From the IMG/VR virus record IMGVR_UViG_3300031772_000145, positions 1-34,554 of that record: a stretch of DNA of 34,554 nt; one strand, written 5' to 3'. The notes beneath the pieces are model-generated. The model had not been told where the DNA came from. It saw nothing but the letters and a program-made list of their open reading frames with translations, and ran no database searches. Position numbers and translations under genes: made by a program. The number at the start of each line of letters is the position of its first letter. Position 1 is the first letter of the stretch. Shown piece after piece: positions 29,755-34,554 of the stretch. This DNA is from a virus.

Positions 29755-30501
29755 ATGCCTGACAAACAGACCCCGTACAAAACGAAATTTGACCCCAGTG
29801 GCTACATCCGCACCGTCAAGTACACCAACAGCAAGACGGGCGAGGTCACGGAGCGCAAAATTCTGGATACCGCGCCTCGGCTGGCCTGGTTTCGCAGCGA
29901 CTACCCCATCGAAAGCGGTTGGCAAATCCTGACCGAGATGATCGGCGGCATCGATCAAGGCGCGCTGGTCAAGGCTACTATCGTGTCGCCCACTGGCGTT
30001 ACTGTGGCGATGGCCTACCGCCAGGTGCTCAAAACCGCCTTCGCAAACTACATCGAGAAGGCCGAAACGCAAGCCATTGGACGCGCGTTGGAGCGCTGCG
30101 GCTATGGCTGCGCCTACGCGCTGTCGCTAGAACCCGAAGAGGGCGAGGGCGAGGCCGACGAGGCCGGGGGCGCAATGACGAAAACAGAGGCACAGCCTCG
30201 CGTAGCAGAGGCAGTCAAGGCCCCTACCTCACCCGCCAGCAATGGCAAACTAACCCCCATCGACGGCACGAGCCACGGCGGATGGTGGGCGACGCTCGTG
30301 AAAAACGCAGGCGCACACGGCTACAAGAACCATCAGCACGTCATCAACGCGCTGGCATCTGAGAAGTACGACCTGGTAGCGATGGACTACGAGCACCGCG
30401 GCGATATCCTCGAGCTGCTGCGCATGCGGCATGAGCGTGAGCACGCCGCAGAGGTAGCACGAGACAATGAGGCCCCGACCGGAGAGGAGACGCAGCCATG
30501 A
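29755..30501 (+). CDS. Sak3-like single-strand annealing/ssDNA-associated protein, 248 aa
   Basis: ATG at 29755 behind AGAGGAGGAG. Residues 1-122 carry the recognisable core: YIRTVKYTNSKTGEVTERKILDT, LAWFRSDYPIESGWQI, VKATIVSPTG, and YIEKAETQAIGRALERCGYG (99-118). The last is close to the E-T-x-A-I-G-R-A-L motif of phage annealing proteins such as Sak3. An acidic linker (126-141) and a second small domain (about 170-248) follow. Likely promotes recombination or replication restart. Family assignment is by motif only. Confidence 0.6.
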   Translation: MPDKQTPYKTKFDPSGYIRTVKYTNSKTGEVTERKILDTAPRLAWFRSDYPIESGWQILTEMIGGIDQGALVKATIVSPTGVTVAMAYRQVLKTAFANYIEKAETQAIGRALERCGYGCAYALSLEPEEGEGEADEAGGAMTKTEAQPRVAEAVKAPTSPASNGKLTPIDGTSHGGWWATLVKNAGAHGYKNHQHVINALASEKYDLVAMDYEHRGDILELLRMRHEREHAAEVARDNEAPTGEETQP

Positions 30502-30845
30502 GGACAATCATTAGCGGGGGTGCGCCCCTGGAGGTCGGCATTGACAGCGGCGAGAAGCCTGATGTCGAGCAGGTCGTCCAGGGCATGGTCAACGACCTGG
30601 CCGACGCCATTGAGACGCTGCCAGAGGACGGCAAGCTCAAGTGGCGCACCTACGCCGCCCGCGCGCTCTGCCTGGATTGCGGGCCGGTGTATGCCCGCGT
30701 GATCCTGTTGCTGGACGAATGGCAACGCGTTGAGAACGATGCGTGGCGCGGCGAGACGTGCCCAGACTGCGGCAGGATCAAGGCCGTGGGCGCGGATCAC
30801 ATATGTGAGCGCAATGCGTGCCAGAGTTACGGCGAGTTGCCGTGA
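30498..30845 (+). CDS. zinc-ribbon-containing protein, 115 aa
   Basis: ATG at 30498 overlaps the previous stop (ATGA). Residues 20-50 are helical (EQVVQGMVNDLADAIETLPEDG), then CLDCGPVYARVILLLDEW. The C-terminal 30 residues hold CPDCG...HICERNAC, a zinc-ribbon-like set of four cysteines and a histidine. DNA or protein binding is possible in the context of the replication genes. Confidence 0.6.
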   Translation: MRTIISGGAPLEVGIDSGEKPDVEQVVQGMVNDLADAIETLPEDGKLKWRTYAARALCLDCGPVYARVILLLDEWQRVENDAWRGETCPDCGRIKAVGADHICERNACQSYGELP

Positions 30846-31171
30846 CAATGTTGCTGCCCCTGCATGTGACGCCGAGGCTCGCGGCTACCATCGCGCAGGG
30901 CAGGGGGATACTGAGCCATCCAGGAATATCGACCGGCGGCGAACTGATGGACTATGCCAATGGAACGGATAACCTAGACGGCGGGGGCGGCACAGTTTGC
31001 GGCGTAGCGCAATCAGGAAGCGCGCGGCTACATATGTGCCGAGGTTGCTGGTTCAAATCCAGCCGCCGCAAATGGGCGGGGCCTGGGGTTTCCAGGCAAA
31101 ATCAAATAGAGCTCAACGGATTGCCACGCGCTGCCCGGGCAACCGCCCAGCCCGGGCTACTTGACCACTAG
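30842..31171 (+). CDS. doubtful ORF overlapping the tRNA-like gene
   Basis: GTG at 30842 overlaps the previous stop (GTGA), and the frame stays open to 31171. The first part (LLPLHVTPRLAATIAQGRGILSHP) could be a short coupled protein. From about residue 57, however, the sequence GVAQSGSAR ... GCWFKSSRR is the typical conceptual translation of a tRNA, so most of the frame is not convincing as coding. Confidence 0.2.
   Translation: MTMLLPLHVTPRLAATIAQGRGILSHPGISTGGELMDYANGTDNLDGGGGTVCGVAQSGSARLHMCRGCWFKSSRRKWAGPGVSRQNQIELNGLPRAARATAQPGLLDH
30998..31071 (+). tRNA. tRNA-like gene with atypical anticodon loop
   Basis: Exact tRNA geometry: acceptor TGCGGCG/CGCCGCA (30998-31004 with 31064-31070), TA linker, D stem GCGC/GCGC with a loop that keeps GG and the terminal A. 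The anticodon stem has four pairs plus a T-T mismatch, the variable loop has five bases, T stem GCTGG/CCAGC and T loop TTCAAAT (31052-31058) are standard, and the discriminator is A. CCA is not encoded. The seven-base anticodon loop (31030-31036, ACATATG) lacks the U33 and would place ATA in the anticodon position. The arm around it is nearly palindromic (GGC-T-ACATATGT-GCC). It may be a decaying, specialised or decoy tRNA. Confidence 0.7.
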
Positions 31172-31350
31172 CAGTGGCTCCTATGCCATGATCGCAACGT
31201 GGGCCTGGCTCCGTGGACAATCGGAGCTTGCACCGAGAGGCGCTGGGATGACTGCCCATGCGTGGGTAGGTGGACAAAATGCTTGGTCAGCGACTGGCCG
31301 GTGGAAATCCGACCCAGGCCCAGCCCAAATCTGGAAGGAGGAACGTAGAA
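31072..31350 (+). ncRNA. structured non-coding stretch between tRNA-like gene and next CDS
   Basis: No convincing gene. Hairpins seen: GCCTGG/CCAGGC (31081-31086 with 31092-31097), GCCCGGGC twice facing (31133-31140 with 31150-31157), and a long-range stem TGGGCCTGG/CCAGGCCCA (31200-31208 with 31314-31322). The last encloses CTCCG/CGGAG (31209-31213 with 31222-31226) and a GGTCAG/CTGGCC hairpin. Together these suggest a folded RNA of about 120 bases ending just before the AAGGAGG at 31335. An open frame crosses it, but overlaps the next gene and lacks a ribosome site. Confidence 0.35.
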
Positions 31351-31617
31351 ATGGCACACCACGATCAGTTCAGTTCGCACAGTTGGCGCAAGGCGCGCAA
31401 TACGGCGCACGTTACGCATAGCCGCCGGTGGACGCCCGTGAAGATGTGCAGCATGGGCGCCGGATGCAAAGCACGTATGGCAGCCGCAAACGCATGGCAG
31501 CCAGGTTGGCTGCGTTGGCTACTCAGGCCAGGCAACCCACACCCGCCACAGCCACGCCCTAATCCACGGCCCCGGCCTACGCCGAATCCGAGCGGCGGGA
31601 CCTGGCAACCCAAATGA
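31351..31617 (+). CDS. hypothetical basic protein with Pro/Arg tail, 88 aa
   Basis: ATG at 31351 with AAGGAGG; the frame upstream to 31270 lies in the structured region. His/Arg-rich N-terminal half (MAHHDQFSSHSWRKARNTAH) includes two Cys in the middle, then AANAWQPGWLRWLLRPG, and a tail alternating Pro with Asn/Arg (HPPQPRPNPRPRPTPNPSGG). A basic, disordered tail suggests nucleic-acid or membrane contact. Coupled by ATGA to the next gene. Confidence 0.55.
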   Translation: MAHHDQFSSHSWRKARNTAHVTHSRRWTPVKMCSMGAGCKARMAAANAWQPGWLRWLLRPGNPHPPQPRPNPRPRPTPNPSGGTWQPK

Positions 31618-31856
31618 ATATCGACGCCACGAAGCGGCTGCCCGGGCGCTGGCACGTCTGGACAGGCATAAACATCAGCACCGCGATTTGCCTATATCTC
31701 GCCCATCATCCTGATCCGCCCGAGACCGTGGTAGTGAACACGGAACGCCGGATTGACGATACCGACGCCGTGGCCATGCACCTCCACGATATACAGCTCG
31801 TGCAGGTGCATACCGTGCTGCTCAATGATGTGTATGTCGGACCAATACCAGATTGA
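31614..31856 (+). CDS. hypothetical protein, 80 aa
   Basis: ATG overlaps the previous stop (ATGA). Small alpha/beta protein (GRWHVWTGINISTAICLYLAHH, ETVVVNTERRIDDTDAVAMHLHDIQLVQVHTVLLNDVYVG). His- and Asp-rich but without a recognised motif. Last gene before the second promoter. Confidence 0.55.
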   Translation: MNIDATKRLPGRWHVWTGINISTAICLYLAHHPDPPETVVVNTERRIDDTDAVAMHLHDIQLVQVHTVLLNDVYVGPIPD

Positions 31857-31875
31857 ATGGAACCGAAGTCGTGAC

Positions 31876-31904
31876 TTGACAAGCGCGGGGAAGTGTGGTA
31901 GAGT
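31876..31904 (+). promoter_or_regulatory. sigma-70 promoter for the replication genes
   Basis: -35 TTGACA (31876-31881), 17-base spacer, -10 TAGAGT (31899-31904). The predicted start near 31911 coincides with the first base of the leader's first stem, so the transcript would begin with structured RNA. Confidence 0.75.
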
Positions 31905-31910
31905 GTGACC

Positions 31911-32007
31911 GTCGGGGTGAAGCGTTCGAGGTCGTTTTTGCTTTAGGCAGTCAGGCAGGTAGCGCACGCCCACCCCGACAAGTGGACGGCCTCGCGTTAC
32001 CTGCCTG
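31911..32007 (+). promoter_or_regulatory. pseudoknot-forming 5' leader (riboswitch-like or replication-control element)
   Basis: Two long inverted repeats interlock. Arm A GTCGGGGTG (31911-31919) pairs with A' CACCCCGAC (31971-31979). Arm B (31952-31965, CAGGCAGGTAGCGC) pairs with B' (31994-32007, GCGTTACCTGCCTG), 14 pairs with one G-U. The order A-B-A'-B' is a pseudoknot or a set of mutually exclusive hairpins. It lies just upstream of the GGAGG (32019-32023) of the next gene and before the helicase gene. No known riboswitch class recognised. Confidence 0.7.
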
Positions 32008-32028
32008 TTCGCATTTCTGGAGGCATGA

Positions 32029-32358
32029 ATGGATATCGCAGCACATCGCACCGAGATATGGCGTCAAATTGGCATCGTAGAGGATGCCCTGTACAAATTG
32101 TCAACTGTGCCGCATAGTTACCGCCTCGATATGATCCGGACCACGACTGCAGACCTGCAGGCAAACATCAAGCACTCAGAAAGCATGATAGCCCTGGGTC
32201 GCATCGAAGGTCATGAACTGCTGGAAGCGCTCGACTACAAGGACGCCATGCGTAATGAATTGCGCACTCGCGGTGACGCGCCGTCCTTGGCTGAGGAGTT
32301 GGCAGGGCCGCGGCCCCTCCGGCATAGACATACAGGCCGGGGCGGGCTAGACCTATGA
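32029..32358 (+). CDS. hypothetical helical protein ahead of helicase, 109 aa
   Basis: ATG at 32029 with CTGGAGG five bases before; an ATG at 32025 is in another frame and leads only to a short ORF. Helical: IAAHRTEIWRQIGIVEDALYKL, LDMIRTTTADLQANIKHSESM, GHELLEALDYKDAMRNELRTRG, then a basic Gly/Arg end. Coupled to the helicase by ATGA. Expression probably set by the pseudoknot leader. It could be a replication accessory or loader. Confidence 0.6.
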   Translation: MDIAAHRTEIWRQIGIVEDALYKLSTVPHSYRLDMIRTTTADLQANIKHSESMIALGRIEGHELLEALDYKDAMRNELRTRGDAPSLAEELAGPRPLRHRHTGRGGLDL

Positions 32359-33617
32359 CCGCCAAACCGGAGGTCACCAGCGTTGGGGATGCGATGCAGT
32401 TCGTGTGGCCAGAGCACGGCATCGAGGTCGAGTTGGACCGGTTTCACGCCGGGCATGAGGAGATCACCTGCGACATCTACGTGCGCTCCCGCAACGAGCC
32501 CAACCCCGGCCTGGTACACTTTGGACGGCTCAACCTGATGACGGCGCGCACGAGGGCAGAGCTAGCCAAGTTGCTCACGGAGCGCGACAACTCAGTATGC
32601 TGGGTCGATATCCTGTTGCAGTTGTGCACCCTGGCCGTGCAGCGCTACCGCAATGGTGATCCGGCGGTGGACCTGCGCACGGTGGATCCCTACGCCCAAA
32701 CGCGCTGGCTGCTCTACCCATACATCGAACGCGGGGGGCCGACGATCCTCTATGCAGAGGGCGGCGTCGGGAAGAGCGTGCTGGCGCTGTGGATGGGACT
32801 GCAGGTTGCGCTCGGTCCACGTGACGCCCAGGGGCGCATACAGCCAAGCTCCAATGTGCTGTATCTAGACTGGGAAACATCGCCCGAAGTACACGCCGAA
32901 CGCATGAATGGGTTGTGCGCGGGCATGAACATCGACCTGGACGCGCGCCCGCCGATCACCTATCGCCGCATGGGTGCAGGCCTGCCCAGTGCAGCCGCCA
33001 CAGTACGCCGCGACATCGACAAATTGAGAGCCGGGCTGGTCATTGTGGACAGTCTGGCCTTTGCAGGCGAGGGGGCACCGGAAGAGTCAGGCACGGCCGT
33101 CCAACTATTCCAGTGTATCCGGTCATTTCCCGTGCCGTCCCTGTGCATCCACCACAAACGCAAGGGCATGGGGTTGAAGAACGAGAACCAACGCGACCGG
33201 CTGTTTGGCTCTGTCTACTACCTAAACTCAGCGCGGCTGGTCTGGGAGGCCGACGCCAACGCCAGTGATGACAGCGACGAACACAACATCGCCCTGGTCA
33301 ACGTCAAAGCCAATAATGGACGATTGCTCAAACGGCACGCCCTGGCAGTCAACTTCACGAACCAGGACGACCGAATCAAGCGCATCGAGGTGAAACCCAT
33401 CGACATGCTGGAGGCTGGCTTTGATGAGAAAGTGTCGATGCGCGACCGCATCGTGCACGAGCTTTCACGCGGCGCACTGAGCGCGCAAACGCTGGCCGAC
33501 AGCCTGGGCATGGAAGAGCGCAATGTCAGTAAGGCGTTATCAGTCCTGAAAAGGTCTGGCGTGGTTGACAATGTGGAACGTGGACAATGGTGTTTACCGG
33601 CAAAGGAAACAGTATAA
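32355..33617 (+). CDS. RepA-like (AAA_25 type) replicative helicase/ATPase with C-terminal winged helix, 420 aa
   Basis: ATG at 32355 (ATGA overlap). The N-terminal domain (1-120) is unassigned. The RecA-like core follows: Walker A AEGGVGKS (134-141), LYLDWETS (169-176), Walker B LVIVDS (228-233), then IHHKRKG (about 265-271) and RLFGSVYYLNSARLVW as arginine-finger/sensor region. Residues about 360-415 form a winged helix (DRIVHELSRGALSAQTLADSLGMEERNVSKALSVLKRSGVVD). The RepA/RSF1010-like hexameric helicase unwinds DNA at plasmid and phage origins. The iteron cluster beginning four bases after its stop supports that role. Confidence 0.8.
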   Translation: MTAKPEVTSVGDAMQFVWPEHGIEVELDRFHAGHEEITCDIYVRSRNEPNPGLVHFGRLNLMTARTRAELAKLLTERDNSVCWVDILLQLCTLAVQRYRNGDPAVDLRTVDPYAQTRWLLYPYIERGGPTILYAEGGVGKSVLALWMGLQVALGPRDAQGRIQPSSNVLYLDWETSPEVHAERMNGLCAGMNIDLDARPPITYRRMGAGLPSAAATVRRDIDKLRAGLVIVDSLAFAGEGAPEESGTAVQLFQCIRSFPVPSLCIHHKRKGMGLKNENQRDRLFGSVYYLNSARLVWEADANASDDSDEHNIALVNVKANNGRLLKRHALAVNFTNQDDRIKRIEVKPIDMLEAGFDEKVSMRDRIVHELSRGALSAQTLADSLGMEERNVSKALSVLKRSGVVDNVERGQWCLPAKETV

Positions 33618-33620
33618 CGT

Positions 33621-33722
33621 GTAACGAAATGTTACCTGGTAACGTTACCAATGTTACCGGTAATGTTACCCCCCCTATATCTTTAGGGGGGTAACAAGTA
33701 ACATTCAAAAAAGAGTGGTAAC
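33621..33722 (+). repeat. GTTACC/GGTAAC iteron cluster, candidate replication origin
   Basis: At least nine GTTAC/GTAAC motifs in about 100 bp, several as GGTAAC (33638, 33690, 33717) and GTTACC (33631, 33644, 33653, 33665), including a GGTAACGTTACC palindrome (33638-33649). Two copies form a perfect 10-bp hairpin (33665-33674 with 33686-33695) with an AT-rich loop (TATATCTTTA). Located between the helicase gene and the next CDS. Typical of an initiator-bound origin, or a multi-copy operator. Confidence 0.7.
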
Positions 33723-33745
33723 ATTCAGAGACAAGGGGGGAGACA

Positions 33746-34192
33746 ATGAGCACGCTAGGAGTGATTGGGTATCACAACGGCATGTGGACGTGCCCGAAGT
33801 GCAGCCAGGTCGCGAGCGTGATTTTTCACGAGGGGACGAATGAAAATCTGCCGCAGCCACGCGAGTATTTGTGGCTGACCTGTGAATGCGGCTACGAGTG
33901 GAAATCTGCGCCGCTGGACACAGGATACGAGCAGCCCCAAGGGGATACCGCCGCGCCGCAGTCCGATGGCCCACAGGACGAACACGCACGGGACTTCGTC
34001 GCCTCGCCGCGCAGATACGGGCTGATCCGCGTTGGTGCATTGAATGTGCACAGTGTACGGATACGGCGATACGTTCATCCAAGAGGTATCCCAGGCCGCT
34101 GCATGTGGGCCTGCGAAGGCATGAAGAAGATTGCGGAGAAATCACTGGCCGCCGGGAAGGGGGAGGGCGATGCTGTTGTACCGCATGATTGA
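33746..34192 (+). CDS. zinc-ribbon protein, 148 aa
   Basis: ATG at 33746 behind AAGGGGGGAG. Residues 14-52 form a treble of strands with CPKC (about 16-19) and CECG (about 46-49), a zinc ribbon. Residues 60-85 are Gln/Pro-rich and the rest basic (ASPRRYGLIRV, SVRIRRYVHPRGIPGRC) with a helical end. Nucleic-acid binding next to the iterons is plausible; it could also be an initiator accessory. Confidence 0.6.
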   Translation: MSTLGVIGYHNGMWTCPKCSQVASVIFHEGTNENLPQPREYLWLTCECGYEWKSAPLDTGYEQPQGDTAAPQSDGPQDEHARDFVASPRRYGLIRVGALNVHSVRIRRYVHPRGIPGRCMWACEGMKKIAEKSLAAGKGEGDAVVPHD

Positions 34193-34472
34193 GGATCCCA
34201 AAGAGGGCGAAATGGTGCAGTTCTTGGCCGTGCATGCCGTGCGTTGGCACGAGCACCCAGACGAACCGACTGTGGCCTTTATTGAGGATCGACAGGCCAC
34301 GAAGGACGCGGCGTTGGGCAGGGTGGTATATGAGAGAATGGAGATGCACCATTTTACACCTGGTAGTTTGCGCATTACGGCGAGTGACATGAGCAATCTA
34401 GGCTGGGATAGCGCGAGTGCTTTTATGCGCGCCATTGCCGACGCGCTGGCGGCTGAAGGGGCGGCGAAATGA
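34170..34472 (+). CDS. hypothetical protein, 100 aa
   Basis: ATG at 34170 with GGGAGGG; the frame upstream to 34131 overlaps the previous gene. Opens MLLYRMIEDPKEGEMVQFLAVHAVRWHEHPDEPTVAF with beta strands, then helices (QATKDAALGRVVYERMEMHHF and SASAFMRAIADALAAEGAAK). It overlaps its upstream gene by 23 bases and its downstream one as ATGA. Confidence 0.6.
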   Translation: MLLYRMIEDPKEGEMVQFLAVHAVRWHEHPDEPTVAFIEDRQATKDAALGRVVYERMEMHHFTPGSLRITASDMSNLGWDSASAFMRAIADALAAEGAAK

Positions 34473-34554
34473 AGTGCACGTACTGCCACAAACGGTGCAA
34501 AGCTGAAGATGTCCGGCAAATGGTATCTATGGGCCATCGTAGTAAATCTGTCGA
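34469..34554 (+). CDS. N-terminal part of a zinc-binding-type protein (cut by window end)
   Basis: ATG at 34469 overlaps the previous stop. The visible 28 codons read MKCTYCHKRCKAEDVRQMVS..., with CxxC and a further Cys. The frame-1 fragment at 1-186 contributes a second CPAC pair, and the two would form a compact zinc protein. Joining the ends leaves them one base out of frame. Confidence 0.65.
   Translation, partial: MKCTYCHKRCKAEDVRQMVSMGHRSKSV

Noticed and set aside
30998-31071. Phage attachment site (attP) at the tRNA 3' end
   Set aside because: A tRNA-like sequence could serve as attP, but no integrase or excisionase is visible and no second copy of the core was seen in the window.
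31161-31421. 86-aa ORF across the structured stretch
   Set aside because: No ribosome site, overlaps the well-supported 31351 gene, and follows folded non-coding sequence.

Overview
The window looks like an almost complete genome of a tailed double-stranded DNA bacteriophage with siphovirus-type tail genes. It carries an HK97-type head, a tape measure protein and a long non-contractile tail module. No bacterial housekeeping gene, rRNA, integrase or insertion sequence is visible. Base composition is moderately GC-rich. Shine-Dalgarno sites (GGAGG type) and near-consensus sigma-70 promoters show a bacterial host, but the host cannot be named from the sequence. The XhlA-like lysis-cassette protein hints weakly at a monoderm-type host.

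Layout: two long transcription units diverge from a control region at about 27.7-28.1 kb. The leftward unit (minus strand, 27660 to 3903) is the virion and lysis operon. In transcription order it holds: small terminase-like protein, large terminase, portal-MuF fusion, DUF551 protein, prohead protease, HK97 major capsid, two membrane-anchored proteins each preceded by a near-identical hairpin, small head proteins, a LamG-like lectin and an Ig-like decoration-type protein, head-tail connector, HK97-gp10-like and tail terminator-like proteins, a methyltransferase-glycosyltransferase fusion, tail tube, tail assembly chaperones with a programmed -1 frameshift, tape measure, distal tail protein, baseplate/fibre proteins, and an XhlA-like and a holin-like protein. 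Most genes are coupled through ATGA/GTGA overlaps.

The rightward unit (plus strand) starts at 28126. It encodes very small early proteins separated by a repeated intergenic hairpin, a ribbon-helix-helix regulator, a Sak3-like annealing protein, zinc-ribbon proteins, a tRNA-like gene, a structured region, and a second promoter with a pseudoknot-forming leader. It ends with a RepA-like replicative helicase followed by an iteron cluster that is a good origin candidate. Genes cut by the right and left window ends look like the two halves of one zinc-binding protein (one base short of an in-frame join). If the ends are joined, the plus unit continues through 1-3893: membrane micro-proteins, a Cys-rich RlpA-like protein fused to a zinc ribbon, a secreted protein and a JAMM-type metalloprotease. 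It then meets the minus unit tail to tail at about 3.9 kb.

How it works together (inference): the promoter pair with four 11-bp direct repeats between them is a probable genetic switch, and the ribbon-helix-helix protein is a candidate ligand. Early plus-strand genes replicate and recombine DNA, the minus-strand operon builds and packages the virion, and genes at both ends of the convergent junction carry membrane and envelope functions suited to lysis or host modification. The most unusual items are the pseudoknot leader at 31.9 kb, the divergent promoter/operator array, the glycosyltransferase-methyltransferase fusion in the tail module, the JAMM protein, and the hairpin-preceded membrane-anchored proteins inside the head operon.
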